Assembly (NCBI RefSeq): GCF_963583255.1 | Contig: NC_084815.1 | Span: forward strand, 20,144,807-20,208,806 | DNA from: Pyrus communis | Taxonomy: Eukaryota; Streptophyta; Magnoliopsida; Rosales; Rosaceae | DNA length: 64,000 bases | Direction of reading: 5' to 3' | Part shown: positions 22,052 through 31,392 of the stretch, one piece after another | How the letters are laid out: every line of letters starts with the position of its first letter | How positions within the stretch are numbered: the first letter of the stretch is position 1 | Program-made: the position numbers and the translations under genes | The notes under the pieces: generated by a model | What the model saw: the letters and a program-made list of their open reading frames with translations, nothing else | Told to the model about the DNA's origin: nothing | Databases searched by the model: none

Positions 22052-24754
22052 ATGGAATGTAATAAAGACGAGGCCCTCAGGGCGAAAGAGTTCGCAGAGT
22101 TGAAGTTTACAGAGCGTGATGTCTCTGGGGCTCTAAGATTTGCTTTAAAGGCCCAAACCTTGTATCCCGAGCTTGATGGTCTTCCTCAACTTTTGACAAC
22201 TCTTCATGTTCACACCTCTGCTCAGAAGGGAACAAATGGGGAGACCGATTACTACAAGGTCCTCAGTGCGGAACCGTTGGCTGACAAGGACACAATCCGA
22301 AAGAAATACAAGAGACTGGCACTCTCTCTCCACCCAGATAAAAATAAATCTGTAGGCGCAGACGCTGCTTTCCAAATTGTTAATGAAGCCTGGACTTTGT
22401 TGTCCGATAAAGACAAGAGATTTCTTTATGACCAGAGGCGGAGCTTAGGATACATGCTTGAAAGAGTTCCAGATGGCAACTTTTCTGCAGCAACTAGTCA
22501 GAATGGTTTTCATACCTCCTCCAGCTATAATCATTCAAACGGAAGGGATCAGTGGAGTGCAACCTATACCGACCATGTTACTGCAATGAGTCAGAATGGT
22601 TTCCATACCTTCTCCAACTGTAATCATCCAAACGGAAGGGATCAGAGGAGTGCTTCTTACCATATTAGAGCAACAAGTCAGAATGGTTTATATACCTCCT
22701 CCGACTACAATCATTCAAACGGAAGGGATCAGAAGAGTGCTACTCATACTGAGCATGTCACTGCAATGAGTCAGAATGATTTCCATACCTCCTCATACTA
22801 TCATCATTCAAACCGAAGGGATCAGAGAAGTGCTACTCATTCCAATTCTATTAAACCTCCTTCTCCACCAAAACCAACATTTTGGACTCTGTGCAGTAGT
22901 TGCAAGATGCAATTTGAGTATCTTTGGACTTATCTGAACCAATACCTTCTGTGTCACAACTGCCATCAGCGCTTTTTAGCTTCTGAGACACCAGCCCCCA
23001 AAATGCCCAATGGTAGATCAACTCCATGGGTTTCCTACTTTCAGCGAAAGGGTTCTAGGCAGCATAACAGGACCATGAATACATGTGCTCCAGGAAGTTC
23101 ACAGACTGCTACCATTAATGTGAAGTTAGCAGGAAATTCTGGAGTTGACACATCAACAAAAAAATTTCCGGCAGGAAAATTCTTCAAACGGGCAAGTTTT
23201 GAAAGTGGGCAATTACGAGGTTCCTGTGCTGGTCAAACTGCAAGTGACGTTCGCCCAGGATTTGGGGAACTGAAGAGAGGGCATGAAGAGGTGGTTCTAA
23301 ATAAGGAGGCGCATAAGTGGAATCATGAAGCTTGTAAGAAAACAGATGCTGCCTTAGCATCTGGGTCTCTTGGCGCTGCTTCCAGTTCCGTACCCAAAGA
23401 GAGGCCTAAAAAGAAAAGGCATCTGAGCAGGCAAGAGATGGGAACTCAAATGGGAATAGCAAATGGAGGAGTTGCTATGAAAAGTGTATTCGGACTGTAC
23501 AAGGGTAGTGTTGGTACAGGAAGGTTTGATGTAGCTGCAGTGGATAGTGTCTTGATAGAAATGGCTAAGAAGGAAATTTCCCAGAAGCTTAAAGTGTGGA
23601 AGGAGGCTGCTGCACCGAAGACTTCATTTACATCAAAAAATGCAGATAATAACCAGGTGAAAGAGAAGCAAAAGGAAGAAGCTGGCCTGCGTGGTGTAAA
23701 AATTAGTGTTGCAGGATGTAGGGCATTTGTGAATCCCAAGAAGTCTTCCCTTGCTAATTCTCATGTTGACGCTGATGTCAAGGAAGCTAATACAGTGGCA
23801 ATGACTGTTCCAGACCCTGATTTTCATGATTTCGACAAGGATCGTACAAAAAAGTCATTTGGTAGCAATCAGGTTTGGGCTGTCTATGATGAAGATGATG
23901 GCATGCCCCGTTATTATGCCATGGTTCACAGTGTGATATCATTGAAACCATTCAAACTTAGCATGAGTTGGCTAAATTCGAAAAGTAACATCGAAATTGC
24001 TCCACTAGATTGGATTGCTTGTGGTTTTTCTAAGACTAGCGGGGAACTTCGGATAGGGAAGCATGTAGTCTATAAGAATCTTCCTTCTTTCTCACACAAG
24101 GTGGTTAGGTGGAGAAAAGGCAAAAGAGGAGTTGTCTGCATATATCCAACAAAAGGAGAAGTGTGGGCACTATATAGGAACTGGTCTGCTGTTTGGAACG
24201 AGCATACCCCAGATGACGTTATTCACAAATATGATATGGTGCAACTGCTTAATGATTACAACGAGGAGCAAGGTCTGACAATTGTCCCACTGGTTAAAGT
24301 AGCTGGTTTCAAAACAGTGTTCCGCCAACATTCGGACCAAAGTAAAATCGTGAAAATTCCAAGGGAAGAACTCTTTCGTTTCTCTCACCAGGTCCCTTCT
24401 ATCACGCTCACCGGTCATGAAGGTCCCAATGTTCCGAAAGGATGCTTTGAGCTTGATCCGGCAGCTACTCCGTCGGAACTGCTTCAGGTGGAATCAGAAG
24501 AACATGAAGATGACATGGAGGTGACAGGTGGAGGATGTAATGGTGAAGACCCAGTGGGATTGTTGAAGAGCACCAAGGAAGAGGCTGTGGTGGATAATGG
24601 CAAAGTAACTACAGAAACGAGCTTGATAGAAGAGGCTGAGAAAAAAGATTTGCAAGACATGATGAAGAGGGAGGAGGAACCCCAAGGGCCGAAGTTGCTA
24701 GTGTATAGTCGGAAACGTTTCAGGAAATACAAAAAGAAGGGTGCTGACTGCTAA
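22052..24754 (+). CDS. J-domain protein with C-terminal DUF3444
   Basis: One exon encodes 900 residues from the first good ATG (MECNKDEALRAKEFAELK, the typical start). Residues 66-130 are a J domain with the HPD motif at 94-96 (LSLHPDKNK), needed to stimulate Hsp70. From about residue 149 to 265 there is a four-fold repeat of about 30 residues (SQNGFHTSS..., NGRDQ). Two CxxC pairs (LCSSCKMQF, LCHNCHQRF) follow, forming a zinc ribbon. A basic, disordered middle with a KKKRH cluster leads to DUF3444 at about 590-810 (FHDFDKDRTKKSF, QVWAVYDEDDGMPRYYA, EVWALYRNW). The tail is acidic and ends KRFRKYKKK. This is the plant-specific J/DUF3444 family, probably nuclear; its client proteins are not known from sequence. 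The four-fold peptide repeat is the unusual part. Confidence 0.93.
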   Translation: MECNKDEALRAKEFAELKFTERDVSGALRFALKAQTLYPELDGLPQLLTTLHVHTSAQKGTNGETDYYKVLSAEPLADKDTIRKKYKRLALSLHPDKNKSVGADAAFQIVNEAWTLLSDKDKRFLYDQRRSLGYMLERVPDGNFSAATSQNGFHTSSSYNHSNGRDQWSATYTDHVTAMSQNGFHTFSNCNHPNGRDQRSASYHIRATSQNGLYTSSDYNHSNGRDQKSATHTEHVTAMSQNDFHTSSYYHHSNRRDQRSATHSNSIKPPSPPKPTFWTLCSSCKMQFEYLWTYLNQYLLCHNCHQRFLASETPAPKMPNGRSTPWVSYFQRKGSRQHNRTMNTCAPGSSQTATINVKLAGNSGVDTSTKKFPAGKFFKRASFESGQLRGSCAGQTASDVRPGFGELKRGHEEVVLNKEAHKWNHEACKKTDAALASGSLGAASSSVPKERPKKKRHLSRQEMGTQMGIANGGVAMKSVFGLYKGSVGTGRFDVAAVDSVLIEMAKKEISQKLKVWKEAAAPKTSFTSKNADNNQVKEKQKEEAGLRGVKISVAGCRAFVNPKKSSLANSHVDADVKEANTVAMTVPDPDFHDFDKDRTKKSFGSNQVWAVYDEDDGMPRYYAMVHSVISLKPFKLSMSWLNSKSNIEIAPLDWIACGFSKTSGELRIGKHVVYKNLPSFSHKVVRWRKGKRGVVCIYPTKGEVWALYRNWSAVWNEHTPDDVIHKYDMVQLLNDYNEEQGLTIVPLVKVAGFKTVFRQHSDQSKIVKIPREELFRFSHQVPSITLTGHEGPNVPKGCFELDPAATPSELLQVESEEHEDDMEVTGGGCNGEDPVGLLKSTKEEAVVDNGKVTTETSLIEEAEKKDLQDMMKREEEPQGPKLLVYSRKRFRKYKKKGADC

Positions 24755-25440
24755 GTGATTGCAGCTTTAGTGGACTCATCATCAACAGAAGTAGAAGACT
24801 TACAATCTCGTATCCACCTGCGGAACTGAAAGTTCATCCCCTTTTACTGCATCTTCTTCTCCAGTTAGGCAGGGCAGTTATCATGAGTTGCAAGACTGAG
24901 GTATATCGCTTTTAGTTCTCTTATCTTTACATTGATGGATCCACAGTTTTGTCCGAAGGCGTGCAAATGCCCTTGAGACCAGTTTCAGTCGTATTTTCAA
25001 TTTGAACCACAGTTTAGGAGCTTTCACTTTCAAAGTTTTAATACCCGGGGAAGCACTCTTTTATTTTTTTTATTTTTTTAAAAAAATTTTTGTTGTTGCA
25101 GCTGGTCGAAAATGCAGACCTCGGAGCTGCTAGATCTTTTAATTGGTATACCGAAAAATGGTTTATAGGGTTTGTTTTCTGTGTTATACCAAACTTGGAT
25201 AAACTCTTGAGCCACAGCAGAAGGGGTAAACTGAATGAAATTTTCAAGTTGTTAGTTCCTCATTCCACTTGCTCTTGATTGCTATTCCCATGTTTTTATC
25301 ATATACTTGATTCTTGACCATATTACATTTCAGCATTTCACATTCACTTTTGAGGGATTTCGAAACCGAATCATGTTATTTGTCTTGTAAATGTTTTAGT
25401 CAGTTTCTACAAGTCTTGTGTTTTTCAAAGAAAATGCTAA
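24755..25440 (+). other. J-protein 3'UTR, possibly spliced
   Basis: A donor-like GAGGTATATC near 24898 and an acceptor-like TTGTTGTTGCAG at 25100 could define a roughly 200-base 3'UTR intron. The small frame at 25090-25278 is not like a known protein. From 25441 to the next repeat no gene is seen. Confidence 0.35.
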
Positions 25441-25956
25441 GATTGCAGGAACCCTGGTAAAATCCCTTTGTGTTTTTCACTTCTTACATTTTGCCTGTAC
25501 AATCCATAGCTTTGAGTAAATAAATGGTACCAAAAACTGAGTTGCACAAATGTTCCCATATGAAAGAAGTAAAAATAGACTTTGGTACGTGAAAAAATGC
25601 AGTGTAGAATTAGAGAGAAACATCGGCATGGCAACTAACACGAGATGAGAGACCATTAGACATAGGGTCTTATGTTTTTGTGCGAGCTGCCTTGAGAATG
25701 ACGGAAATTTCGATAGAGCAGTTTCCACATCAGTTGAGACTAAAATACATTAGATCTTATGTTTTTGTGAAAACATCGTTGGCATTGCAAATGACAAAAA
25801 CATCGCTGGCGCTGCAAGTTTTTCTTTAGAAAGTTTGAGTGTGTTGCAATACAGCAGTGCATGAAAACCAGATAAGAGTACGACGCTCTCATTCACTGCT
25901 GTATAAAGTAAGAGACAACAGGCATCACATCAGTCAACTACAAAGTGTTTGCTTTT

Positions 25957-26149
25957 GGATCAGGATCCTCTCCTGATCTTAAAAAACTGGGTTTGCTGAG
26001 CAAGCAATCGTGATTGTTGAAATTTGATCCAACGGCTACAACCATGAAGACTCCTTCAAAATTATTGTAGCTGTTGGATCAAATTTTAACGGTCACGATT
26101 GCCTGCTTAGCAGGCTTAGTTTTTTAAGGTCAGGAGAGGATCCTAATCC
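25957..26149 (+). repeat. GGATCC foldback MITE, copy 4
   Basis: The ends GGATCAGGATCCTCTCCTGA and the complement GGATTAGGATCCTCTCCTGA are near-perfect inverted repeats of about 80 bases. The core is 'GAAATTTGATCCAACGGCTA' and 'TAGCTGTTGGATCAAATTTT'. It is the best-preserved copy. Confidence 0.85.
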
Positions 26150-26214
26150 TTTGCTTTTGCTCATTGACTTATAAATCTATTTTTTAATAGTCGACAGCCC
26201 TAACTGTGCAGATA

Positions 26215-26546
26215 GTTTTTTGAGAAATTTTTCGGTATGCTGGAAACGTGGTTTGGTACATTAATATATTTGGTGGGCTGGATGTGATACATTGTGATTA
26301 ATTAAAATGAATTTGAATCCAGTTCATTATTTGTTGTGTCAAAATGTGAGATGAGCATGACTGTACATGATAAACTATGAATCCATAATAGAATAGGCTA
26401 TTTGACCTATCATCTAGCCCACCGACTAAGCCCTATTATAACAATGGGTTGAAATTTTTTTTTTTTTTTTTCAAACTTCTAACTAATTATATTATTACAT
26501 TTAGTGTACCAAGCCACGTGTTCGGCACACTGAAAAATCTCTCATC
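26215..26546. repeat. Foldback MITE
   Basis: The left arm 'GAGAAATTTTTCGGTATGCT' and 'ACGTGGTTTGGTACATTAA' is mirrored by the complement of the right arm 'GAGAGATTTTTCAGTGTGCC' and 'ACGTGGCTTGGTACACTAA'. A second CACGTGG motif lies just outside at 26577-26583. Confidence 0.7.
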
Positions 26547-27438
26547 TTTTACTTCAAACTGATATTGGTGCAATGCCACGTGGAATTTGCTAAAAGAAGG
26601 GGATTTGTTTTTTTAGCAATAAAAAGAAAGAAGGAATCAACTTTTTCAATTGAAAAAAAAAATTTGAACATATTTAATTTGTGAAATTAGAATTGGAATT
26701 TACATACACTTATATCATGCACTAATACCTATGGCGTAGTTTGAATTTTCAAATAATGAGGTTATAATATCAATCAAAAAGTTTTATTGGGCTATTTTAT
26801 CGAATACCTAATCGGCACCCGCCAATTTCTGTCAATATATGCTAAAAGTTTATGCCAATATATGTCAACAATTACTATTATTTGTAAATGCTTGTCAAGG
26901 GTGGATGCAATATGCTATGGAGTAATATCAAAGATTGCCAAGGCTTTTCAACTAAAGTATTTCATGAGCACTTAAAACGCACAATAGAGTCACACAAGAA
27001 TAGAGAAAAGAAAGACAAATATGATAGAATAAAATAAAAGAAGTAGGAGGAGGAGGTTGTAATTTACTTTGCCTTAGCTATTTGTAGGGGTCACATACAA
27101 TACACAAAAAAATATACATGGAGTTTTTGAAATTGTTGGGGATTAAAGACAACCAATAACCCCATGCTGGCTCTCCCACTGAATGCAAGCATAAAACAGA
27201 TTGACGTATGTGATAGAATATTTTGAAGTTTTAATAATAAAAGAAGTGACTTTTGCACTCTTACTTTTTTCTCATAACACATCTCTATTCATTTTTTTTT
27301 AGTTTTTGAAAGTGAATAAATCAAAGAAAAATCAACGAGTATAAATAAACCAGGATGTGCAGAACAAAAAAGATCGGTGTTCTAAAATCATTTCCAAATA
27401 AAAATCCCTCTACATTGTATTTCATTTCTTCCAAGATA
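26547..27438. other. No gene seen
   Basis: AT-rich. The frames at 26787-26975 and 27091-27282 are not supported by splice sites or a family match. Confidence 0.4.
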
Positions 27439-27522
27439 CTAAACTCCTCTGAGCGAGACGTTTGTGTATAAGAGCAAGTCCTAAACTCCTCTGAGCGAGA
27501 TGTTTGTGTATAAGAGCAAGTC
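27439..27522 (+). repeat. 42-bp tandem duplication at the Harbinger left border
   Basis: CTAAACTCCTCTGAGCGAGA through AAGAGCAAGTC occurs at 27439-27480 and again at 27481-27522, with one difference. Each unit holds the host flank, the TAA target and the first nine bases of the element end (GAGCAAGTC). Confidence 0.92.
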
Positions 27523-28264
27523 CACCGGGGACATTTAGGCTAGCACCCAACAGCCAAAATGGCCCGGCACCCATCCAATCCCCTCCAGCCCAGACCCCTA
27601 GGTCGGCTGACAGCCCAAGCTGTCCCATAGGCTAGCCCAGAATGTTTTGAACCAAGGCCCAACCTATGTGACGTCATGCTGATACTAGCGTGATGTCACA
27701 ATCCATTTAAAATTTTCTTTTTTGCACTAGGCGTGTGGGAAGCACGTGCGAATGGGCGCGCGTCCCCAACAAGAAAACATGGGCAGGGCCCTCATGCGCA
27801 GGTGCACTAACGGCTCTTACGGAGAGGGCATGTGGCTCGTTCTGGGTCGTTGGATTTCCAATGCCTAGTTTTCTGGACCGTTGGATTTCCAACGGTAAAA
27901 AAAAAAAATTGAATTTGAAATCCAATACCTAGTGACATGGTGTGATTTGGGACGTCCGATCCAGCGATCAACGGTCCACATTTTTCAGACCAAAAAAAAA
28001 AAAAAGGGACAATGGTCAGAATTATGACCGTTGGCCATGTGTTAACATATAGGCTATTGGATTTGAATCTTTTTCAAATCCAACGGTCCAAATTAATTAA
28101 CTAAATTAAAATTAATAAAAAGTTATTAAAAAATTATTAAAAATACAGAAAAAATTAAAAAAAAAATTCTATAAATACCTAACCCTTATATTCCACCTTA
28201 CACCACATTTCAATATTTTCAACACTTTCTACCAAAGCTTTCATATACTTTTTGTGTGAAAAAA

Positions 28265-29067
28265 ATGGCTACGTGGAAGCTCATCGAAGATGTTACGTTG
28301 TGTGAATGCTGGGTTCAAGTCATTCATGACCCGATTACGGGTAATGAGATGGAGTTCCAAGAAATGTGGAGTAGAATTACGGAAACGTTTTGTGCCATAC
28401 ATGGAAAAGATGCCATAAGTAGTCAAGGTCTTCAAGGGTGTTGGAAAAAACTCAACATATCCTTCACTTGTTGGAAAAACGCTTTCTCAATTACTTCTAG
28501 TAATTTGCGTAGTGGGACAAGTTTAGCGGATCATGTGACAATTTTGTAGACACTACAAGCACAAGCATTCTACAATTCAAAGAACCACAACAAATCATTC
28601 AACAAATGAGAATGTTGGGAAAGGAAATTATCAAAAATTGTCCCAAATACAAAATTATGCCAACAGGTCCAAAAGTTGTCATGCGCGACGTCCTTCTACA
28701 CAGTTCGCCAAAACCAGACACAGGCACACAGGAAGAAAACACATTTGAAGAAGTGCCTGAGACTCAGCCGACTCGTCGGTCCCTAAGGCCTTAAGGTAAA
28801 AGGCGACAAAGAAAAAAAAGGAGTTCTTCCAAAAATGACTACACAAAATATATGGATGAACTTGCTCGCCAAGGTGAATTGAACATGGTGCAGGAAGCGG
28901 CTAGAGATGAGGAAAAAGCTATTACTATGGCAGCAATATTAGCAGCTAATGAGAGACGTGATGCGGCAGTGGAGAGACAAAGAGAAATACTTAATCGAGA
29001 AAACGAGATGATTAAAGAAGCACTTAATCGAGAAAATGAGATGCTTAGAGAAGAAATGATGGCTTAA
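28265..29067 (+). pseudogene. Harbinger Myb/SANT-like ORF1, broken
   Basis: The start MATWKLIEDVTLCECWVQVI and the following WSRITETF and LQGCWKKLN blocks belong to the plant Myb/SANT-like protein that goes with Harbinger transposases and to its NAM-associated C-terminal relatives. Frames are interrupted at about 28546 and again near 28791. The later parts (ILTGPKVVMRD-like block at about 28660, and a coiled-coil with ENEMI/ENEML repeats at 28980-29060) are recognisable in other frames. The partner transposase would need it for nuclear import and binding. As it stands it cannot make a full protein. Confidence 0.8.
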
Positions 29068-29240
29068 GCAGATTGTGACACTATGAACAAGCCTTTAGTA
29101 GGATTGTCTCTGAATTCAAAATATTTTTGGACATCGGAAAAAAGAGATGTGGTGCGAATGAGGCGTGCAAGAGACGCAGAAACAAGTCGAGGGGGTTCAA
29201 GCTGCACAAATACTAGCAACAAAGATCTTAGTTCCATAAA

Positions 29241-29430
29241 CTTTGTATAATTTCGTATTTATTTGTAGTACTTTATTTAATTTCGTCTTAATTTTTAGTA
29301 CTTTATGTAATTTTGTCTTTATTTTTATTACTTTTTGTAATTTCTTATTTATTTGTAGTACTTTATGTAATTTCTTATTTATTTTTAGTAATAAATTTAA
29401 TCTCTTAAATATTTTTAGAACTTTATTTAA
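29241..29430. repeat. Minisatellite of about 33 bp in the transposon
   Basis: About six imperfect units of the type TAATTTCTTATTTATTTGTA followed by GTACTTTATG. It lies between the two convergent transposon genes. The lysine/leucine-rich minus frame over it is only the translation of the repeat. Confidence 0.85.
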
Positions 29431-29538
29431 ACACACCAAATAAACTTAAAAAAAACACACGAAATAAAATTACATAAACCAAGAACTTTATTCTTCCACC
29501 ACAAACTCCTTTTAATTATCTTCACCTTGTTCCAATCT

Positions 29539-30190
29539 CTACTGGTGCTCAATTAAGTCACTTTGACAAGTACAATTCCAGTGTGGCTTTTGCATTGAAG
29601 TGTACTGCTTAACGATCAATTGATTATAATGTCCATCTCGTTCCAATGGCTCGTGTTGCATGAGATCTTCTGTGCCGTCATGAGCACAATAGATATGTGT
29701 TCTTGAGTTGTTCATTGTGTCCGGCTCGTATTCATCGACGACAACATAATCATACTTATCTTCCACAATCATGTTGTGGAGAATGATACACGTTGTCATG
29801 ATGGATCGAAGAGCCTCGACATCAAACATTCTGGCAGCTGACCTGACAATCGCCCAACCAGCTTACAAGATACTAAAACAACGTTGTACATCCTTCCTAC
29901 ACCCCTCTTGACATTGTGTGAAGTGCTTTTCTTTTTCACTTTGTGGATGTGGCACTGTTTTGATAAACGTTGTCCACCTTGGGTAAATGCTATATGCAAG
30001 GTAGTACGGTCCTTCATTTATAACCATTGACCCAATATGTGACTATAGGTGCTTTTCCTTGCAACACTTCGTGGAAGATTGGAGATTGTGCAAAGACATT
30101 TAGGTCATTCTGAGCTCTTGGAACACCCAAAAATGCATGCCAAATCCATGTATCAAATAAAGCCACCGCTTCCAAAATAATATTTTTGGC
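29539..30190 (-). pseudogene. Harbinger DDE transposase, 3' half only, broken
   Basis: Read on the minus strand, blocks in order are: EAVALFDTWIWHAFLGVP near 30190-30120, an ADGIYP-type region lost to frameshift near 30010, WTTF/VKT-like sequence, and MFDVEALRSIMTTCIILHNM then DEYEPDTMNNSRT at 29829-29700. These fit the C-terminal half of plant HARBI1-like nucleases. At least one frameshift and the missing N-terminal half, with the first catalytic acid, make it inactive. Confidence 0.82.
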
Positions 30191-30271
30191 TCATAACGTC
30201 TATTACTGTTCACTAAGTGGATTAAATGGGCTGAATGTCAGCGTAATTTGTTAAGAATGAACTTGCTCTAA

Positions 30272-31115
30272 TATCTTTTCTTTTTTTCTCGTAAAGATTC
30301 CATGTGCATTTGCCTCCGCAAAGAATAGTATGTGGGACCTACAAATTATTCTTATTTGACATTTTTGGTCTAATTAATATAGAATTCTTGTCGACGTATA
30401 CAGTGTGTTCTCTTCTTACAAAAATTGAATAAGACCTATAAAATCTCGATGAACATGGAACTCGTACGTGGACGGACGTGATGAGTTAGATTCTCATAAT
30501 AGTATTAAAAAAATATTCATTCCAAATATGTATAACTCATAAGGTGTTGCTTTTTGGCAAGTTATATACAAAAAAAAACTCCGCCTAGGTTAACATTAAT
30601 ATAAATTTAAGTATTTGACTTAGTTAGTAACTGATTACTAATCATTTTATGCATCTCTATCATACTAAGGCATCCTTTAGCTATATTTATATAAAATAAA
30701 ATAAGTTAATATAAGGTTCAGAGATAAAATTAAACATGAATGTTTCAAATCTAAAATCTGTCACTTATCAGAAATAATTATCTTATATCACTACTTCATT
30801 TCTATATTTTTCTCTACTTTTCTAGAAATAATTATCTCAATGACATATTATTTTTGTTTGAAACTATGGTATATGTGAATTTTTCGAGTAATGATAAAGT
30901 GGAACTTTTTATTTCTTAAAAAATTGAACAAACTAAATTAAAATAAACCTTTTTATTTTATTTTATTATTATTTTTAAAAACGATATTATTTATATTAAA
31001 AGAAGAAAAAGTTAAATCTCACAATAAACTAGTAATGATGTTCTCTCATTTACAATAAAAATAAAAAAGCATTAGATTATAATATTAAGCAACAAATAAA
31101 CATGTTTATTGGATT
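30272..31115. other. No gene seen
   Basis: Very AT-rich spacer between the transposon and the NF-YC gene. A weak TATA-like CTAAATATTTAAGG at 31116-31129 may belong to NF-YC. Confidence 0.4.
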
Positions 31116-31392
31116 CTAAATATTTAAGGTAATTTTCAATTAAAAGAAAATCTGAGGTGGTACATGCCTCTTGGAAGACAGAAAACCCCACCAATAACAG
31201 AGCATCCCTGTCTCTCTTCTCCTCTCTCTCCTCACATCCATCTCCAACCCTTGAAATCCTCAAATCTCCACCACAAAAATCTCCCCAAATCAAATCTCAA
31301 TCCACCCCCTCTGATCAAATCAAACCCTTCATCTTCACCCCCCTCCCAAACTCCCTCAAAACCCACCATTTGGCTCAACCCCATCACACCAA

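Larger units (their letters stand above)
27514..30268 (+). mobile_element. Degenerate PIF/Harbinger transposon
   Basis: The element begins GAGCAAGTCCACCGG and its right end, on the complement, begins GAGCAAGTTCATTC. It is flanked by TAA on both sides (27511-27513 and 30269-30271), the PIF/Harbinger target. It holds the two genes expected of this superfamily, a Myb/SANT-like DNA-binding protein on the plus strand and a DDE transposase on the minus strand, facing each other. Both are broken. The transposase is missing its N-terminal half. At 2755 bases it is shorter than intact relatives because of internal loss. Confidence 0.88.

Noticed and set aside
25090..25278. 62-residue frame after the J-protein gene
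   Set aside because: Lies in the likely 3'UTR next to a splice-acceptor-like site; no family match.
29197..29439. 80-residue Lys/Leu-rich minus frame
   Set aside because: It is the translation of the 33-bp minisatellite.
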